From contig NZ_PDJI01000004.1 in the NCBI RefSeq assembly GCF_002563695.1, forward strand, positions 3,906,001 to 3,970,000: a stretch of DNA of 64,000 nucleotides, written 5' to 3'. A program made the translations under genes and the position numbers. Below, in pieces: positions 54,701 through 63,219 of this stretch. The notes beneath the pieces are model-generated. The model saw nothing but the letters and a program-made list of their open reading frames with translations. It was not told where the DNA came from and ran no database searches. This stretch comes from Georgenia soli (GTDB lineage: Bacteria; Actinomycetota; Actinomycetes; Actinomycetales; Actinomycetaceae). The number at the start of each line of letters is the position of its first letter. The first letter of the stretch is position 1.

Positions 54701-56548
54701 TCACAGACCGACCTCGGCGTCGAAGGCGCCCTCCTCCAGGCGGGCCTTGACGGTCGAGAGGAAGCGGCCGGCGTCGGCGCCGTCGACCAGGCGGTGGTCG
54801 TACGTCAGCGACAGGTAGATCATCGAGCGGATGCCGATGGTGTCGTTGCCGTCGGCGTCCGTGACGACCATCGGACGCTTGACGATCGTCCCCACACCGA
54901 GGATGGCGACCTCGGGCTGGTTGATGATCGGCGTGTCCAGCAGGAGCCCGGCCGACCCGGTGTTGGTGATCGTGAAGGTCGAGCCGGACAGCTCGTCCGG
55001 GGTGACCTTGCTGTCCCGGGTGCGGGCGGCGAGGTCGTTGATCTTCTTGGCGATGCCGCCGATCGTCAGGTCACCGGCGTCCTTGATGACCGGGACCAGC
55101 AGGCCGCGCGGGGTGTCGACCGCGATGCCGATGTGCTCGGCGCCGTGGTAGATCACCTGCTCGTCGTCGATCGTCGCGTTGAGCTTCGGGTGCGCCTTGA
55201 GGGCCTCCGTCGCCGCCTTGACGAAGAACGGCAGGAAGGTCAGCTTCGTGCCCTCTGCGGCCTGGAACGCGGACTTCGCCCGGGCCCTCAGGGTCGCGAT
55301 GCGGGTGACGTCCACCTCCACCACGGAGGTCAGCTGGGCGGAGGTGTCCAGCGACTCGCGCATGCGCTTGGAGATGACCTTGCGCAGGCGCGACATCTTC
55401 TCGGTCGTGCCGCGCAGCGGGGAGACCTCGACGGGAGCCGGCGTCCTGGCAGGGGCAGACGCCGCGGGCGCCTGGGCCGGTGCCGCTGCGGCGGCCTTCT
55501 CGGCGGCGGCCTGCTCGGCCGCTGCCTCGACGTCCTGCTTGCGGATACGGCCCCCCACGCCGGTGCCCTCCACCGTGGACAGGTCCACGTCGAGGTCCGC
55601 GGCGAGCTTGCGCACGAGCGGGGTGATGTAGGCGGTGCCGGCGGCGGCCGCGGCCCTCGGCGCCTCACGACGCGTCTCGGCCTTCGGCGCCTGCGGCTCG
55701 GCCGGCTGCGCGGCGCCGCTCCGCGGCTGCTGCTTGGGTGCCTCGGCGGCGGGGGCCGGCTCCTCCTTGGGCGCCTCGGCCGCGGGGGCCGGCTCCTCCT
55801 TGGGGGCCTCAGCGGCGGGTGCCGCCTCAGCCTTGGGGGCCTCCGCCTTCGGAGCCTCGGCCTGCGGGGCGGCGGATCCGGCCGCGCCCACGATCGCGAG
55901 GTCGGTGCCGACCTCGACGGTCTCGTCCTCCTGGACGAGGATCTTCACCACGGTGCCGGCCACGGGGGAGGGCACCTCGGTGTCGACCTTGTCGGTGGAG
56001 ACCTCCAGAAGCGGCTCGTCGACCTCGACCGTGTCGCCCTCGGCCTTGAGCCAGCGGGTGACGGTGCCCTCGGTGACGGACTCGCCGAGCGCCGGCATCT
56101 TCACGGCCTCGCCCGAGGCCTCGCCGCCGGCGGCGGGGGCGGAGGCGGTCGCCTCCTCCTTCGCCTGCTCGGCCGGCCTGGCCTCCTCGGCGGCCGGCTG
56201 CGCGGCCTCGACGGCCTCGGCGGCGGGCTGGCCGCCGGCCGCCGGCGCCGTGTCCGGCTCGCCGCTCGTGCCCTGCTCCGCGGGAGCCTGCTCGCCGTCG
56301 GAGGAGCCGGACCCGTCACCGATCACGGCGAGGTCCGTGCCGACCTCGACCGTCTCGTCCTCCTCCACGAGGATCTTCTCGACCACGCCGGCGACGGGGG
56401 AGGGCACCTCGGTGTCGACCTTGTCGGTGGAGACCTCGAGCAGCGGCTCGTCGACCTCGACCGTCTCCCCGACCGCCTTGAGCCACCGCGTGACGGTGCC
56501 CTCGGTGACGGACTCGCCCAGCGCGGGCATCTTCACGGACTCAGACAT
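54701..56548 (-). CDS. sucB: Dihydrolipoamide acyltransferase (E2), two lipoyl domains
   Basis: 615 residues. Two nearly identical lipoyl domains carry lipoylation lysines Lys43 and Lys187 in [15 protein letters not shown]. They are joined by Ala/Pro/Glu-rich linkers with [11 protein letters not shown] repeats. Then a peripheral subunit-binding domain ([33 protein letters not shown], about 315-350) and a catalytic domain with [14 protein letters not shown]. In actinobacteria one E2 serves both the pyruvate and 2-oxoglutarate dehydrogenases, so the partner E1 is AceE (23721) and a SucA outside the window. ATG 56548, 24 bases after lpdA. Could equally be named dlaT or aceF. Confidence 0.93.
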   Translation of the reverse strand: MSESVKMPALGESVTEGTVTRWLKAVGETVEVDEPLLEVSTDKVDTEVPSPVAGVVEKILVEEDETVEVGTDLAVIGDGSGSSDGEQAPAEQGTSGEPDTAPAAGGQPAAEAVEAAQPAAEEARPAEQAKEEATASAPAAGGEASGEAVKMPALGESVTEGTVTRWLKAEGDTVEVDEPLLEVSTDKVDTEVPSPVAGTVVKILVQEDETVEVGTDLAIVGAAGSAAPQAEAPKAEAPKAEAAPAAEAPKEEPAPAAEAPKEEPAPAAEAPKQQPRSGAAQPAEPQAPKAETRREAPRAAAAAGTAYITPLVRKLAADLDVDLSTVEGTGVGGRIRKQDVEAAAEQAAAEKAAAAAPAQAPAASAPARTPAPVEVSPLRGTTEKMSRLRKVISKRMRESLDTSAQLTSVVEVDVTRIATLRARAKSAFQAAEGTKLTFLPFFVKAATEALKAHPKLNATIDDEQVIYHGAEHIGIAVDTPRGLLVPVIKDAGDLTIGGIAKKINDLAARTRDSKVTPDELSGSTFTITNTGSAGLLLDTPIINQPEVAILGVGTIVKRPMVVTDADGNDTIGIRSMIYLSLTYDHRLVDGADAGRFLSTVKARLEEGAFDAEVGL

Positions 56549-56572
56549 GTCCTGGAATCTCCTTCGATCGGG

Positions 56573-57952
56573 TCAGTTGTGCGCGTGCAGCGGCTTGCCG
56601 GCGAGGGCCAGGGCGGCCTCGCCCAGCGCCTCGTCCTGCGTCGGGTGGGCGTGGACGAGGGCGGCGACGTCCTCCGGGTAGGCCTCCCAGTTCACGATCA
56701 GCTGGCCCTCGCCGATGAGCTCGCCGACACGGGCGCCGAGCATGTGCACCCCGACGATCGGGCCGTCCTTCTCGCGCACGAGCTTGACGAAGCCCTGCGT
56801 CTGGAGGATCTGGGACTTGCCGTTGCCGCCGAGGTTGTACTCGAGGGCGAGGACGTTGTCCGCGCCGTAGGCCTCCTTGGCCTCGGCCTCGGTGAGGCCG
56901 ACGGAGGCGACGTTCGGCTCGCAGTACGTGACCCGGGGGATGCCGGACTCGACGATGGGCGCGGGGTTGAGGCCCGCGATCTCCTCGGCGACGAAGATGC
57001 CCTGCTGGAAGCCACGGTGGGCGAGCTGGAGACCGGGGACGATGTCGCCGACTGCGTAGACGTTGCCCACGCCCGTGTGCAGGCGCTCGTTCGTGAGCAC
57101 GAAGCCGCGCTCCATGGGGATGCCGTTCTCCTCGTACCCGAGGTTGGCGGTGGCGGGGCCGCGGCCGACGGCGACGAGGAGGATCTCGGCCTCGAAGGTC
57201 TTCCCGTCCTGGGTGGTGACCTTCACGCCGTCGTCGGTCTGCTCGACGCCGGAGAACATGGTCTTGGTGTGGAAGGCGATCTTGCGCTTGCGGAACGCGC
57301 GCTCCAGCCCCTTGGACAGGGCCACGTCCTCGTTCGGGACCAGGTTCGGCAGGCCCTCGATGATGGTGACGTCGGTGCCGAAGGAGTTCCAGACGGAGGC
57401 GAACTCGACGCCGATGACGCCGCCGCCGAGGACGATCGCGCTCTTCGGGACGAAGTCCAGCTCCAGGGCCTGCTCGGAGGTCAGCACGCGGCCGCCGATC
57501 TCGAGGCCGGGCAGCGACTTGGAGTAGGAGCCGGAGGCCAGGATGACGTGCTTGCCCTTGTACCGGGTGCCGTCGACCTCGACCGTGTCCTGCGAGACGA
57601 GCTTGCCCCACCCGTTGACGAGGTTGACCTTGCGGGAGGAGACGAGCCCCTGCAGGCCCTTGTAGAGGCGGTTGACGATGCCCTCCTTGAAGGAGTTCAC
57701 CGCGCTGACGTCGATGCCCTCGAGGGAGCTCTTGACGCCCACGCCCGCGCTCTCGCGGATGGTGTCGGCCACCTCGGCGGAGTGGAGCAGCGCCTTGGTC
57801 GGGATGCAGCCGCGGTGCAGGCAGGTGCCGCCGAGCTTGTCGGCCTCGATCAGGGCGACCGTCAGGTCGAGCTCGGCCGCCCGGAGCGCCGCCGCGTAGC
57901 CGCCGCTACCCGCCCCCAGGATGACGATGTCGTACTCCTGCGTATCAGCCAC
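56573..57952 (-). CDS. lpdA: Dihydrolipoamide dehydrogenase (E3)
   Basis: 459 residues from GTG 57952 (GGAGAGG upstream). FAD fold ILGAGSGGYAAALRAAEL, redox-active disulfide GGTCLHRGCIPTKAL (Cys pair), NAD fold VLGGGVIGVEFASVW, second FAD motif VYAVGDI, and the C-terminal active-site His in HAHPTQDEAL. It reoxidises the lipoyl groups of SucB. First gene of the operon with sucB downstream. Confidence 0.96.
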   Translation of the reverse strand: MADTQEYDIVILGAGSGGYAAALRAAELDLTVALIEADKLGGTCLHRGCIPTKALLHSAEVADTIRESAGVGVKSSLEGIDVSAVNSFKEGIVNRLYKGLQGLVSSRKVNLVNGWGKLVSQDTVEVDGTRYKGKHVILASGSYSKSLPGLEIGGRVLTSEQALELDFVPKSAIVLGGGVIGVEFASVWNSFGTDVTIIEGLPNLVPNEDVALSKGLERAFRKRKIAFHTKTMFSGVEQTDDGVKVTTQDGKTFEAEILLVAVGRGPATANLGYEENGIPMERGFVLTNERLHTGVGNVYAVGDIVPGLQLAHRGFQQGIFVAEEIAGLNPAPIVESGIPRVTYCEPNVASVGLTEAEAKEAYGADNVLALEYNLGGNGKSQILQTQGFVKLVREKDGPIVGVHMLGARVGELIGEGQLIVNWEAYPEDVAALVHAHPTQDEALGEAALALAGKPLHAHN

Positions 57953-58108
57953 GTACCTCTCCTTGAGCGCACAAATGACCCTGACTGGGTCCGGTTCGCG
58001 GCCATTCTTCCACCCAAACCTCGTCCAGGCCCATTCGTCCCATGCCGCGAGCGTCACACCGCAGGGGTGCGGTGCGTCACATGCGGGCCGCGAGGACAGG
58101 AGCGAGCG

Positions 58109-58136
58109 GGCGGGCGCACGACGTCGAGCGCCCGCC
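58109..58136 (-). terminator. Hairpin after the leucyl aminopeptidase gene
   Basis: GGCGGGCGC / GCGCCCGCC (58109-58117 and 58128-58136) with a 10-base loop, in the gap between pepA and lpdA on the minus strand. Confidence 0.6.
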
Positions 58137-58154
58137 TTCGCCCTCGGGGCACCG

Positions 58155-59630
58155 TCAGGCCCGGGCGGCGGCCTCGAGCACGCCGAGCAGGGTGCGCAGG
58201 CCCATGCCGGTGCCGCCCTTGGGGGTGTAGCCGTAGGGGCCGCCCTCGTTGTAGGCGGGACCGGCCACGTCGAGGTGGGCCCAGGGGAGGTCGCCGACGA
58301 ACTCCTTCAGGAACAGCCCGGCCACGAGCATGCCGCCGTACCGGTCGCCCATGTTGGCGATGTCGGCGACCGGCGACTTCAGCGACTCGCGCAGCTCCTC
58401 GGGCAGCGGCATCGGCCAGAACTGCTCGCCGACCCCCTGCGCGGCCGCCACGACCTCCTCACGGGTGGCGTCGGTGCCCATGACGGCCCCCACGCGGGCG
58501 CCGAGCGCCACCATCTGCGCGCCGGTGAGGGTCGCGATGTCGATGATCGCGTCGGGGTTCTCCTCGCGGGCCGCGGCGAGTGCGTCGGCCATGACGAGAC
58601 GACCCTCGGCGTCGGTGTTGAGCACCTCGACGGTGGTGCCGTCACGCATGGTGACGACGTCGGAGGGCCGCTGCGCGCCGCCGCCGGGCATGTTCTCCGC
58701 GAGGGCGAGCCAGCCGGTCACTTTGACCGGCAGGTCCAGCGCCGCGGCCGCGAGCACGGTGTGCAGGACGGTGGCGGCGCCCGCCATGTCGTCCTTCATG
58801 TTCTCCATGCCCTTGGCGGGCTTGAGGGACAGGCCGCCGGAGTCGAAGGTGATGCCCTTGCCGACGAGGGAGTAGTGCGCACGGGCACGGGCGGGGGAGT
58901 GGACGACCTTGACCAGGCGCGGCGGGCGGGCGGAGCCCTGGCCGACACCGAGGATGCCGCCGTAGCCGCCCGCGGCGAGCTGCTTCTCGTCGAGCACCGT
59001 GACCTTCACGCGCGAACCCTTGGCCGCGGCGAGCGCCTCCTCGGCGAAGGACTGCGGGTACAGGTGCTTCGGGGAGGCGTTGACCAGGTCCCGGACGCCG
59101 CGCACGCCGTCGGCCACGGCCTGCGCGCGGGCCAGGGCGGCACGGGTCTCCTTCTGCCGGGCCGCCGGGGTCGCGAGCTCGATGCGGGCCACGGGCGCGG
59201 GGTCGCTCGTGCGGTAGTGGTCGAAGCGGTAGGCACCCAGCAGCGCACCCTCGGCGACGGCACCCACCTGTGCGGCGTCGTCGGCGGGCAGGGCGAGGAC
59301 GACGTCGGCGGAGCCGGCGAGCGAGCGCACGGCGGCGCCGGCCGCGCGGCGCAGCGCCTCCGGACCCACCTGACCGTCGGTGACCTTGCCCACGCCGGTG
59401 AGGACCACGACGGTAGCGGCCAGCTCCTCGCCGGCGGGGAGCCGGACGACCTCGTCGCCCTTGCCCGTCACGCCGAGCGCAGGCAGCAGAGCGCCAAGGG
59501 GCGCAAGGACCTTCGGCGGCAGGCCGGCCGCCAGGAGGCGGGGGCCGTCGTCGTCCTGGGCGACGGCGAGGACGATCGCGTCGGCGCTCGTGCGGGCGGG
59601 GTCCTTGGTGCTGAGCTTGAGGTCGGTCAC
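58155..59630 (-). CDS. pepA: Leucyl aminopeptidase (M17)
   Basis: 491 residues. Metal and catalytic motifs: LVGKGITFDSGGLSLKPAKGMENMKDDMAGA (Lys and Asp ligands) and NTDAEGRLVMADAL (the M17 signature). Releases N-terminal amino acids, especially Leu. GTG 59630 is preceded by TAGCAT (59644-59639) with an 8-base spacer, so it is probably leaderless. An upstream in-frame extension overlaps the divergent gene and is rejected. Confidence 0.95.
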   Translation of the reverse strand: MTDLKLSTKDPARTSADAIVLAVAQDDDGPRLLAAGLPPKVLAPLGALLPALGVTGKGDEVVRLPAGEELAATVVVLTGVGKVTDGQVGPEALRRAAGAAVRSLAGSADVVLALPADDAAQVGAVAEGALLGAYRFDHYRTSDPAPVARIELATPAARQKETRAALARAQAVADGVRGVRDLVNASPKHLYPQSFAEEALAAAKGSRVKVTVLDEKQLAAGGYGGILGVGQGSARPPRLVKVVHSPARARAHYSLVGKGITFDSGGLSLKPAKGMENMKDDMAGAATVLHTVLAAAALDLPVKVTGWLALAENMPGGGAQRPSDVVTMRDGTTVEVLNTDAEGRLVMADALAAAREENPDAIIDIATLTGAQMVALGARVGAVMGTDATREEVVAAAQGVGEQFWPMPLPEELRESLKSPVADIANMGDRYGGMLVAGLFLKEFVGDLPWAHLDVAGPAYNEGGPYGYTPKGGTGMGLRTLLGVLEAAARA

Positions 59631-59676
59631 GATCCCGAATGCTAGCCCGGCCGCCGCCGGGCGGTAATCTCCCGGG

Positions 59677-60030
59677 GTGCTCCCCACCGTCCTGATCACC
59701 TCGGTCCTCGCCGCCGCGCTCGGCCTGTGGGCGGCGTGGTACGCGGTGCGGGACCGCCCCGTGCTCTTCAAGCAGCTGGTCGGCGCGGGGGCCGTCGAGG
59801 CCGCCCTGCTCGCCCAGGTCGTCGTCGCCCTCGTGGCCGGGGCCGGCGGGCACGTCCCCAGCGAGCCGTGGACGTTCTGGGGCTACCTCGTCACCGCGCT
59901 GTTCCTGCTGCCGGTGGCGGCGGTGTGGGCGATGGCGGACCGTACCCGTACGAGCTCGGTGGCGCTGCTGGTCGTCTGCGTCGCCATCCTGGCGATGCAG
60001 GCGCGGGTGTGGCAGGTGTGGACGGCGTGA
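59677..60030 (+). CDS. Small hypothetical membrane protein
   Basis: 117 residues with four hydrophobic segments (about 4-22, 33-53, 68-88 and 95-110), all membrane, no soluble domain. No family name is recognised. GTG 59677 has TAATCT (59665-59670) and a 6-base spacer, so it is probably leaderless. Divergent from pepA and directly upstream of another membrane gene. Confidence 0.8.
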   Translation: MLPTVLITSVLAAALGLWAAWYAVRDRPVLFKQLVGAGAVEAALLAQVVVALVAGAGGHVPSEPWTFWGYLVTALFLLPVAAVWAMADRTRTSSVALLVVCVAILAMQARVWQVWTA

Positions 60031-60041
60031 GCGGAGACGAG

Positions 60042-60533
60042 ATGAGCACCAACGACGAGGCCGCCGTGCGGTCGCGGCCCGAACGCGAGGAGGTCGTCAC
60101 GACCTCCGCCGTGGACACCCGGCGCCCGGCCTTCGGCCTGGGGCGCGTCCTGATCCTGGTGTACGGCATCTTCGCCGTCGCGGCCACGGCCCGGGCGGGC
60201 GTGCAGCTGATCACCAAGGCGGACGAGGCGCCGCTCGCCTACGGGCTGTCCGCCCTCGCCGGCGTCGTGTACGTGGTCGCCACCGTCGCGCTCGCCCACA
60301 ACGGCCGCCGCATGCGGCGCGTCGGCTGGACCGCCGTGGTCTTCGAGCTGGTCGGGGTGCTGACGGTGGGCACGCTGAGCGTGGTCAGCCCCGAGCTGTT
60401 CCCCGACGACACGGTCTGGTCCGGCTTCGGCAGCGGCTACGGGTACGTGCCGGCGGTCCTGCCGCTGCTCGGCATCGCCTGGTTGTGGCACTCCAGCCCG
60501 GCCCGGATCGCCGCACGCGCCGACCGCGGCTGA
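60042..60533 (+). CDS. Hypothetical membrane protein
   Basis: 163 residues from ATG 60042 (GGAG upstream; an alternative GTG at 60027 overlaps the preceding stop). A charged 35-residue N-terminus is followed by four hydrophobic segments (GRVLILVYGIFAVAATARAGV, LAYGLSALAGVVYVVATVALA, VGWTAVVFELVGVLTVGTLSVV and YVPAVLPLLGIAWLW). It forms an operon with the preceding gene. No function recognised. Confidence 0.82.
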   Translation: MSTNDEAAVRSRPEREEVVTTSAVDTRRPAFGLGRVLILVYGIFAVAATARAGVQLITKADEAPLAYGLSALAGVVYVVATVALAHNGRRMRRVGWTAVVFELVGVLTVGTLSVVSPELFPDDTVWSGFGSGYGYVPAVLPLLGIAWLWHSSPARIAARADRG

Positions 60534-60601
60534 CCAGCCCTGGTCCGCGGCGCCGGGCGGTGCCGCAGGACCCGCCGGGGTCGCGGGTAGGCTCGCGCGA
60601 C

Positions 60602-61633
60602 GTGTACCGGCTCCTCTTCCGCACCCTGGCCGTCCGTGTCGACCCTGAGCGTGCGCACCTGCTCGCGCTCGGGCTGATTCGCACCGTCTCCCGTGTCCCG
60701 GTGCTCTCCGACGCCGTCCGTGCGACCCTCGGCCGTCGCCCCGACGTCCCGGTGCCCGCGGCCGCCGACGGCGGTCCCCTCGCACGCCCCGTCCCCGGGG
60801 TCCTCGGCCTGGCGGCCGGGATGGACAAGGACGCGGACACGGTGCTGGGCATGGACATGATCGGGTTCGGCTTCGTCGAGGTCGGCACGGTCACCGCCCG
60901 GCCCCAGCCGGGCAACGAGCGGCCGCGCCTGTGGCGTCACGTCGAGCTCGGCGCCCTGCGCAACCGCATGGGGTTCAACAACCGCGGGGCCACCGCCGCC
61001 GGCGAGCAGCTGCGGCGCCTGCGCCGCTCCCGGCGGGGCCGTTCCGTCGTCGTCGGGGCGAACATCGGCAAGAGCAAGGTCACCCCGCTCGACGGCGCCG
61101 TCGCCGACTACGAGACGAGCGCCCGGGAGGTCGCCCGGTGGGCCGACTACCTCGTCGTCAACGTCTCCTCACCGAACACGCCCGGCCTGCGCGACCTGCA
61201 GGCCGTGGACTCGCTGCGCCCGATCCTCGCCGCCGTGCGCCGGGCCGCCGACGAGTCCGCCGGGCGCGCGGTCCCGCTGTTCGTCAAGATCGCGCCGGAC
61301 CTCTCCGACGACGACGTCGACGCGGTCGCGGACCTGGCGCTGGAGCTCGGGCTCGCCGGCGTGGTGGCGACCAACACCACCGTGAACCACGACCTCGGGC
61401 CCGGCGGGCTGTCCGGCTCGCCGCTGCGGGAGCGCTCGCTCGCCGTCGTCTCGCGGCTGCGCGGGCGGCTGGGGGAGCGGGGCACCATCATCGGCGTCGG
61501 GGGCATCTCGACCGAGGCCGACGCCCGCGCGATGATCGCCGCCGGCGCCGACCTGCTGCAGGCCTACTCCGCGTTCGTCTACGAGGGCCCGGCGTGGCCG
61601 GGCCGGATCAACCGGGCCCTCGGGCGACGCTGA
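60602..61633 (+). CDS. pyrD: Dihydroorotate dehydrogenase (quinone), class 2
   Basis: 343 residues. Membrane-associated flavoenzyme of pyrimidine synthesis. An N-terminal quinone-tunnel helix region ([27 protein letters not shown]) identifies class 2. [35 protein letters not shown] (catalytic Ser), [16 protein letters not shown] and [33 protein letters not shown] follow. GTG 60602 has TAGGCT (60588-60593) and an 8-base spacer. Confidence 0.97.
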   Translation: MYRLLFRTLAVRVDPERAHLLALGLIRTVSRVPVLSDAVRATLGRRPDVPVPAAADGGPLARPVPGVLGLAAGMDKDADTVLGMDMIGFGFVEVGTVTARPQPGNERPRLWRHVELGALRNRMGFNNRGATAAGEQLRRLRRSRRGRSVVVGANIGKSKVTPLDGAVADYETSAREVARWADYLVVNVSSPNTPGLRDLQAVDSLRPILAAVRRAADESAGRAVPLFVKIAPDLSDDDVDAVADLALELGLAGVVATNTTVNHDLGPGGLSGSPLRERSLAVVSRLRGRLGERGTIIGVGGISTEADARAMIAAGADLLQAYSAFVYEGPAWPGRINRALGRR

Positions 61634-61643
61634 GCCGCGCGGC

Positions 61644-61718
61644 TCAGGCGGGGTGCTCGCCCCGCGCCCACCTGGGGCTTCGTCAGGCGGGGTACTCGCC
61701 CCGCCCCACCTGGGGCTT
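61644..61718. repeat. Direct duplication of the 3' end of the DUF3043 gene
   Basis: 61644-61680 and 61683-61718 are direct copies differing by one substitution and one extra base. Each contains the hairpin GCGGGGTnCTCGCCCCGC. The second copy includes the last codons and stop of the DUF3043 gene; the first is the non-coding duplicate between it and pyrD. Confidence 0.85.
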
Positions 61719-62261
61719 GGGCTGACGCATGCGGCGGAAGTAGAAGCTGCGCCCGAACGCGTAGAACCCGGTCCACGGCTGGATCTGGTCGGCGCCGAAC
61801 TTCTTGCGCAGCCGGCGCTTGAGCAGCTGGACCATGATCAGGGAGTCGACGATCGCGACGAGCAGGACCCCGTACATGCCCAGCACCAGGGCGTTGGCGA
61901 GCTGCGGGAACTGCCCGGCGAACATCATCGCCACGATCATCACCAGCGCGAGCGGCATGAAGAACTCGGCGATCGACCAGCGTGCGTCGACGTAGTCGCG
62001 GGCGTACCGGCGCACCGGTCCCTTGTCGCGCAGCGGGAGGTAGCGCTCGTCGCCGGTGACCATCGCCTGGCGCTGCTTCATGTAGGCCTCGTTGCGCTGC
62101 TCGCGCGCGATCCGACGGGCCTCCTTGCGGTCGTCCGGCACGAGCGGGCGCCGGTTGCGGGCCTCGGCCTCCCTGCGCGTGGGCGTGGGGCGGCCCTTCC
62201 CGCCGGCGGTCTCGACGGGCTGCGGCTCAGGCTCGACGGGGGTCTTCTTGCGTCCGATCAC
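61683..62261 (-). CDS. DUF3043 family membrane protein
   Basis: 192 residues from GTG 62261. A highly charged N-terminus (GRKKTPVEPEPQPVETAGGKGRPTPTRREAEARNRRPL) precedes two transmembrane helices (about 113-131 and 139-158) and a short basic tail, as in the actinobacterial DUF3043 family of unknown function. TACCCT (62273-62268) lies 6 bases upstream, so it is probably leaderless. Confidence 0.9.
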   Translation of the reverse strand: MIGRKKTPVEPEPQPVETAGGKGRPTPTRREAEARNRRPLVPDDRKEARRIAREQRNEAYMKQRQAMVTGDERYLPLRDKGPVRRYARDYVDARWSIAEFFMPLALVMIVAMMFAGQFPQLANALVLGMYGVLLVAIVDSLIMVQLLKRRLRKKFGADQIQPWTGFYAFGRSFYFRRMRQPKPQVGRGEYPA

Positions 62262-62313
62262 CCCAGCAGGGTAGTCGAGCCGTGGAACCGGACGGGCGAC
62301 TACCCTCGCTCGG

Positions 62314-63219
62314 GTGACCACCGTCGACGAACTCGCCCGCCGCACCCACGAGGCCTTCGGCCGCGTCCGTTCCGACCTCGAGGACCTCGTGCGCATCCCC
62401 AGCGTCTCCTCGCCGGCCTTCGACCAGGCGCACGTGCGTGCCAGCGCGGAGGCGGTCGCCGCCCTGCTGCGCGACGCCGGCATGCCGCAGGTCGACGTCC
62501 TGGAGGTGGAGCTGCCCGACGGCGGGAAGGGACGTCCCGCCGTCGTCGCCCACCGGCCGGGTCCCGACGGCGCACCCACCGTCCTCCTCTACGCGCACCA
62601 CGACGTCCAGCCCCCGGGCGACCCCGCCGGCTGGACCTCGGACCCGTTCGAGCCGACGCAGCGGGGCGAGCGGCTCTACGGCCGCGGCGCGGCGGACGAC
62701 AAGGCCGGGATCATGGCGCACGTCGGGGCCCTGCGGGTCCTCGGCGACGAGCTCGCCGTGGGCGTGACCGTCTTCGTCGAGGGTGAGGAGGAGATCGGCT
62801 CCCCGACCTTCACCCCGTTCCTGCAGGCCTACCGCGACCGCCTGGAGGCGGACGTCATCGTCGTCGCGGACTCCAGCAACTGGAAGGTGGGCGTGCCCGC
62901 CCTGACCACGTCGCTGCGGGGCCTCGTCGACTGTGAGGTCGAGGTGCGGGTGCTCGGGCACGCCGTCCACTCCGGGATGTTCGGCGGCCCTGTGCTCGAC
63001 GCCGTCACCGCTGAATGTCCCGCCTGGTCGCGACGCTGCACGACGAACAACGGCGACGTGGCCGTGGCCGGGGCTCGCCTCCCGCGACGAGGCCGACGTC
63101 GAGGCCGAATGACCGAGAATGCCGGCTTTCGTCCACATGCGGGCGGCGAACGGGCCGGTGCCGGCGAGGCGGTAGCCGTCCACCCCGCCGCGTCGGAGCG
63201 GAACTGGTCCTCGGGGTAG
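62314..63219 (+). CDS. M20 family dipeptidase, N-terminal part, 3' end broken
   Basis: The first about 231 codons (to position 63008) encode an intact M20 metallopeptidase start: RIPSVSSPAFDQ, LLYAHHDVQPP (His and Asp metal ligands), YGRGAADDKAGIMAHVGAL, VEGEEEIGS (catalytic Glu) and LRGLVDCEVEVRVLGHAVHSG of the lid domain. After 63008 four single-base insertions relative to the mirrored copy shift the frame, so the C-terminal residues from about 232 are not real. GTG 62314 has TACCCT (62301-62306) and a 7-base spacer. Full-length relatives have about 450 residues. Confidence 0.75.
   Translation: MTTVDELARRTHEAFGRVRSDLEDLVRIPSVSSPAFDQAHVRASAEAVAALLRDAGMPQVDVLEVELPDGGKGRPAVVAHRPGPDGAPTVLLYAHHDVQPPGDPAGWTSDPFEPTQRGERLYGRGAADDKAGIMAHVGALRVLGDELAVGVTVFVEGEEEIGSPTFTPFLQAYRDRLEADVIVVADSSNWKVGVPALTTSLRGLVDCEVEVRVLGHAVHSGMFGGPVLDAVTAECPAWSRRCTTNNGDVAVAGARLPRRGRRRGRMTENAGFRPHAGGERAGAGEAVAVHPAASERNWSSG

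Noticed and set aside
54794..58483. 1229-codon open frame on the plus strand opposite sucB and lpdA
   Set aside because: Antisense shadow of repeats in sucB (Leu/Gly/Arg runs mirror the Ala/Pro linkers); no start signal or domain.
62227..63183. Minus-strand frame across the left arm and centre of the palindrome
   Set aside because: Only its first about 15 residues are the true M20 sequence seen from the right arm; the rest is antisense to the left copy.
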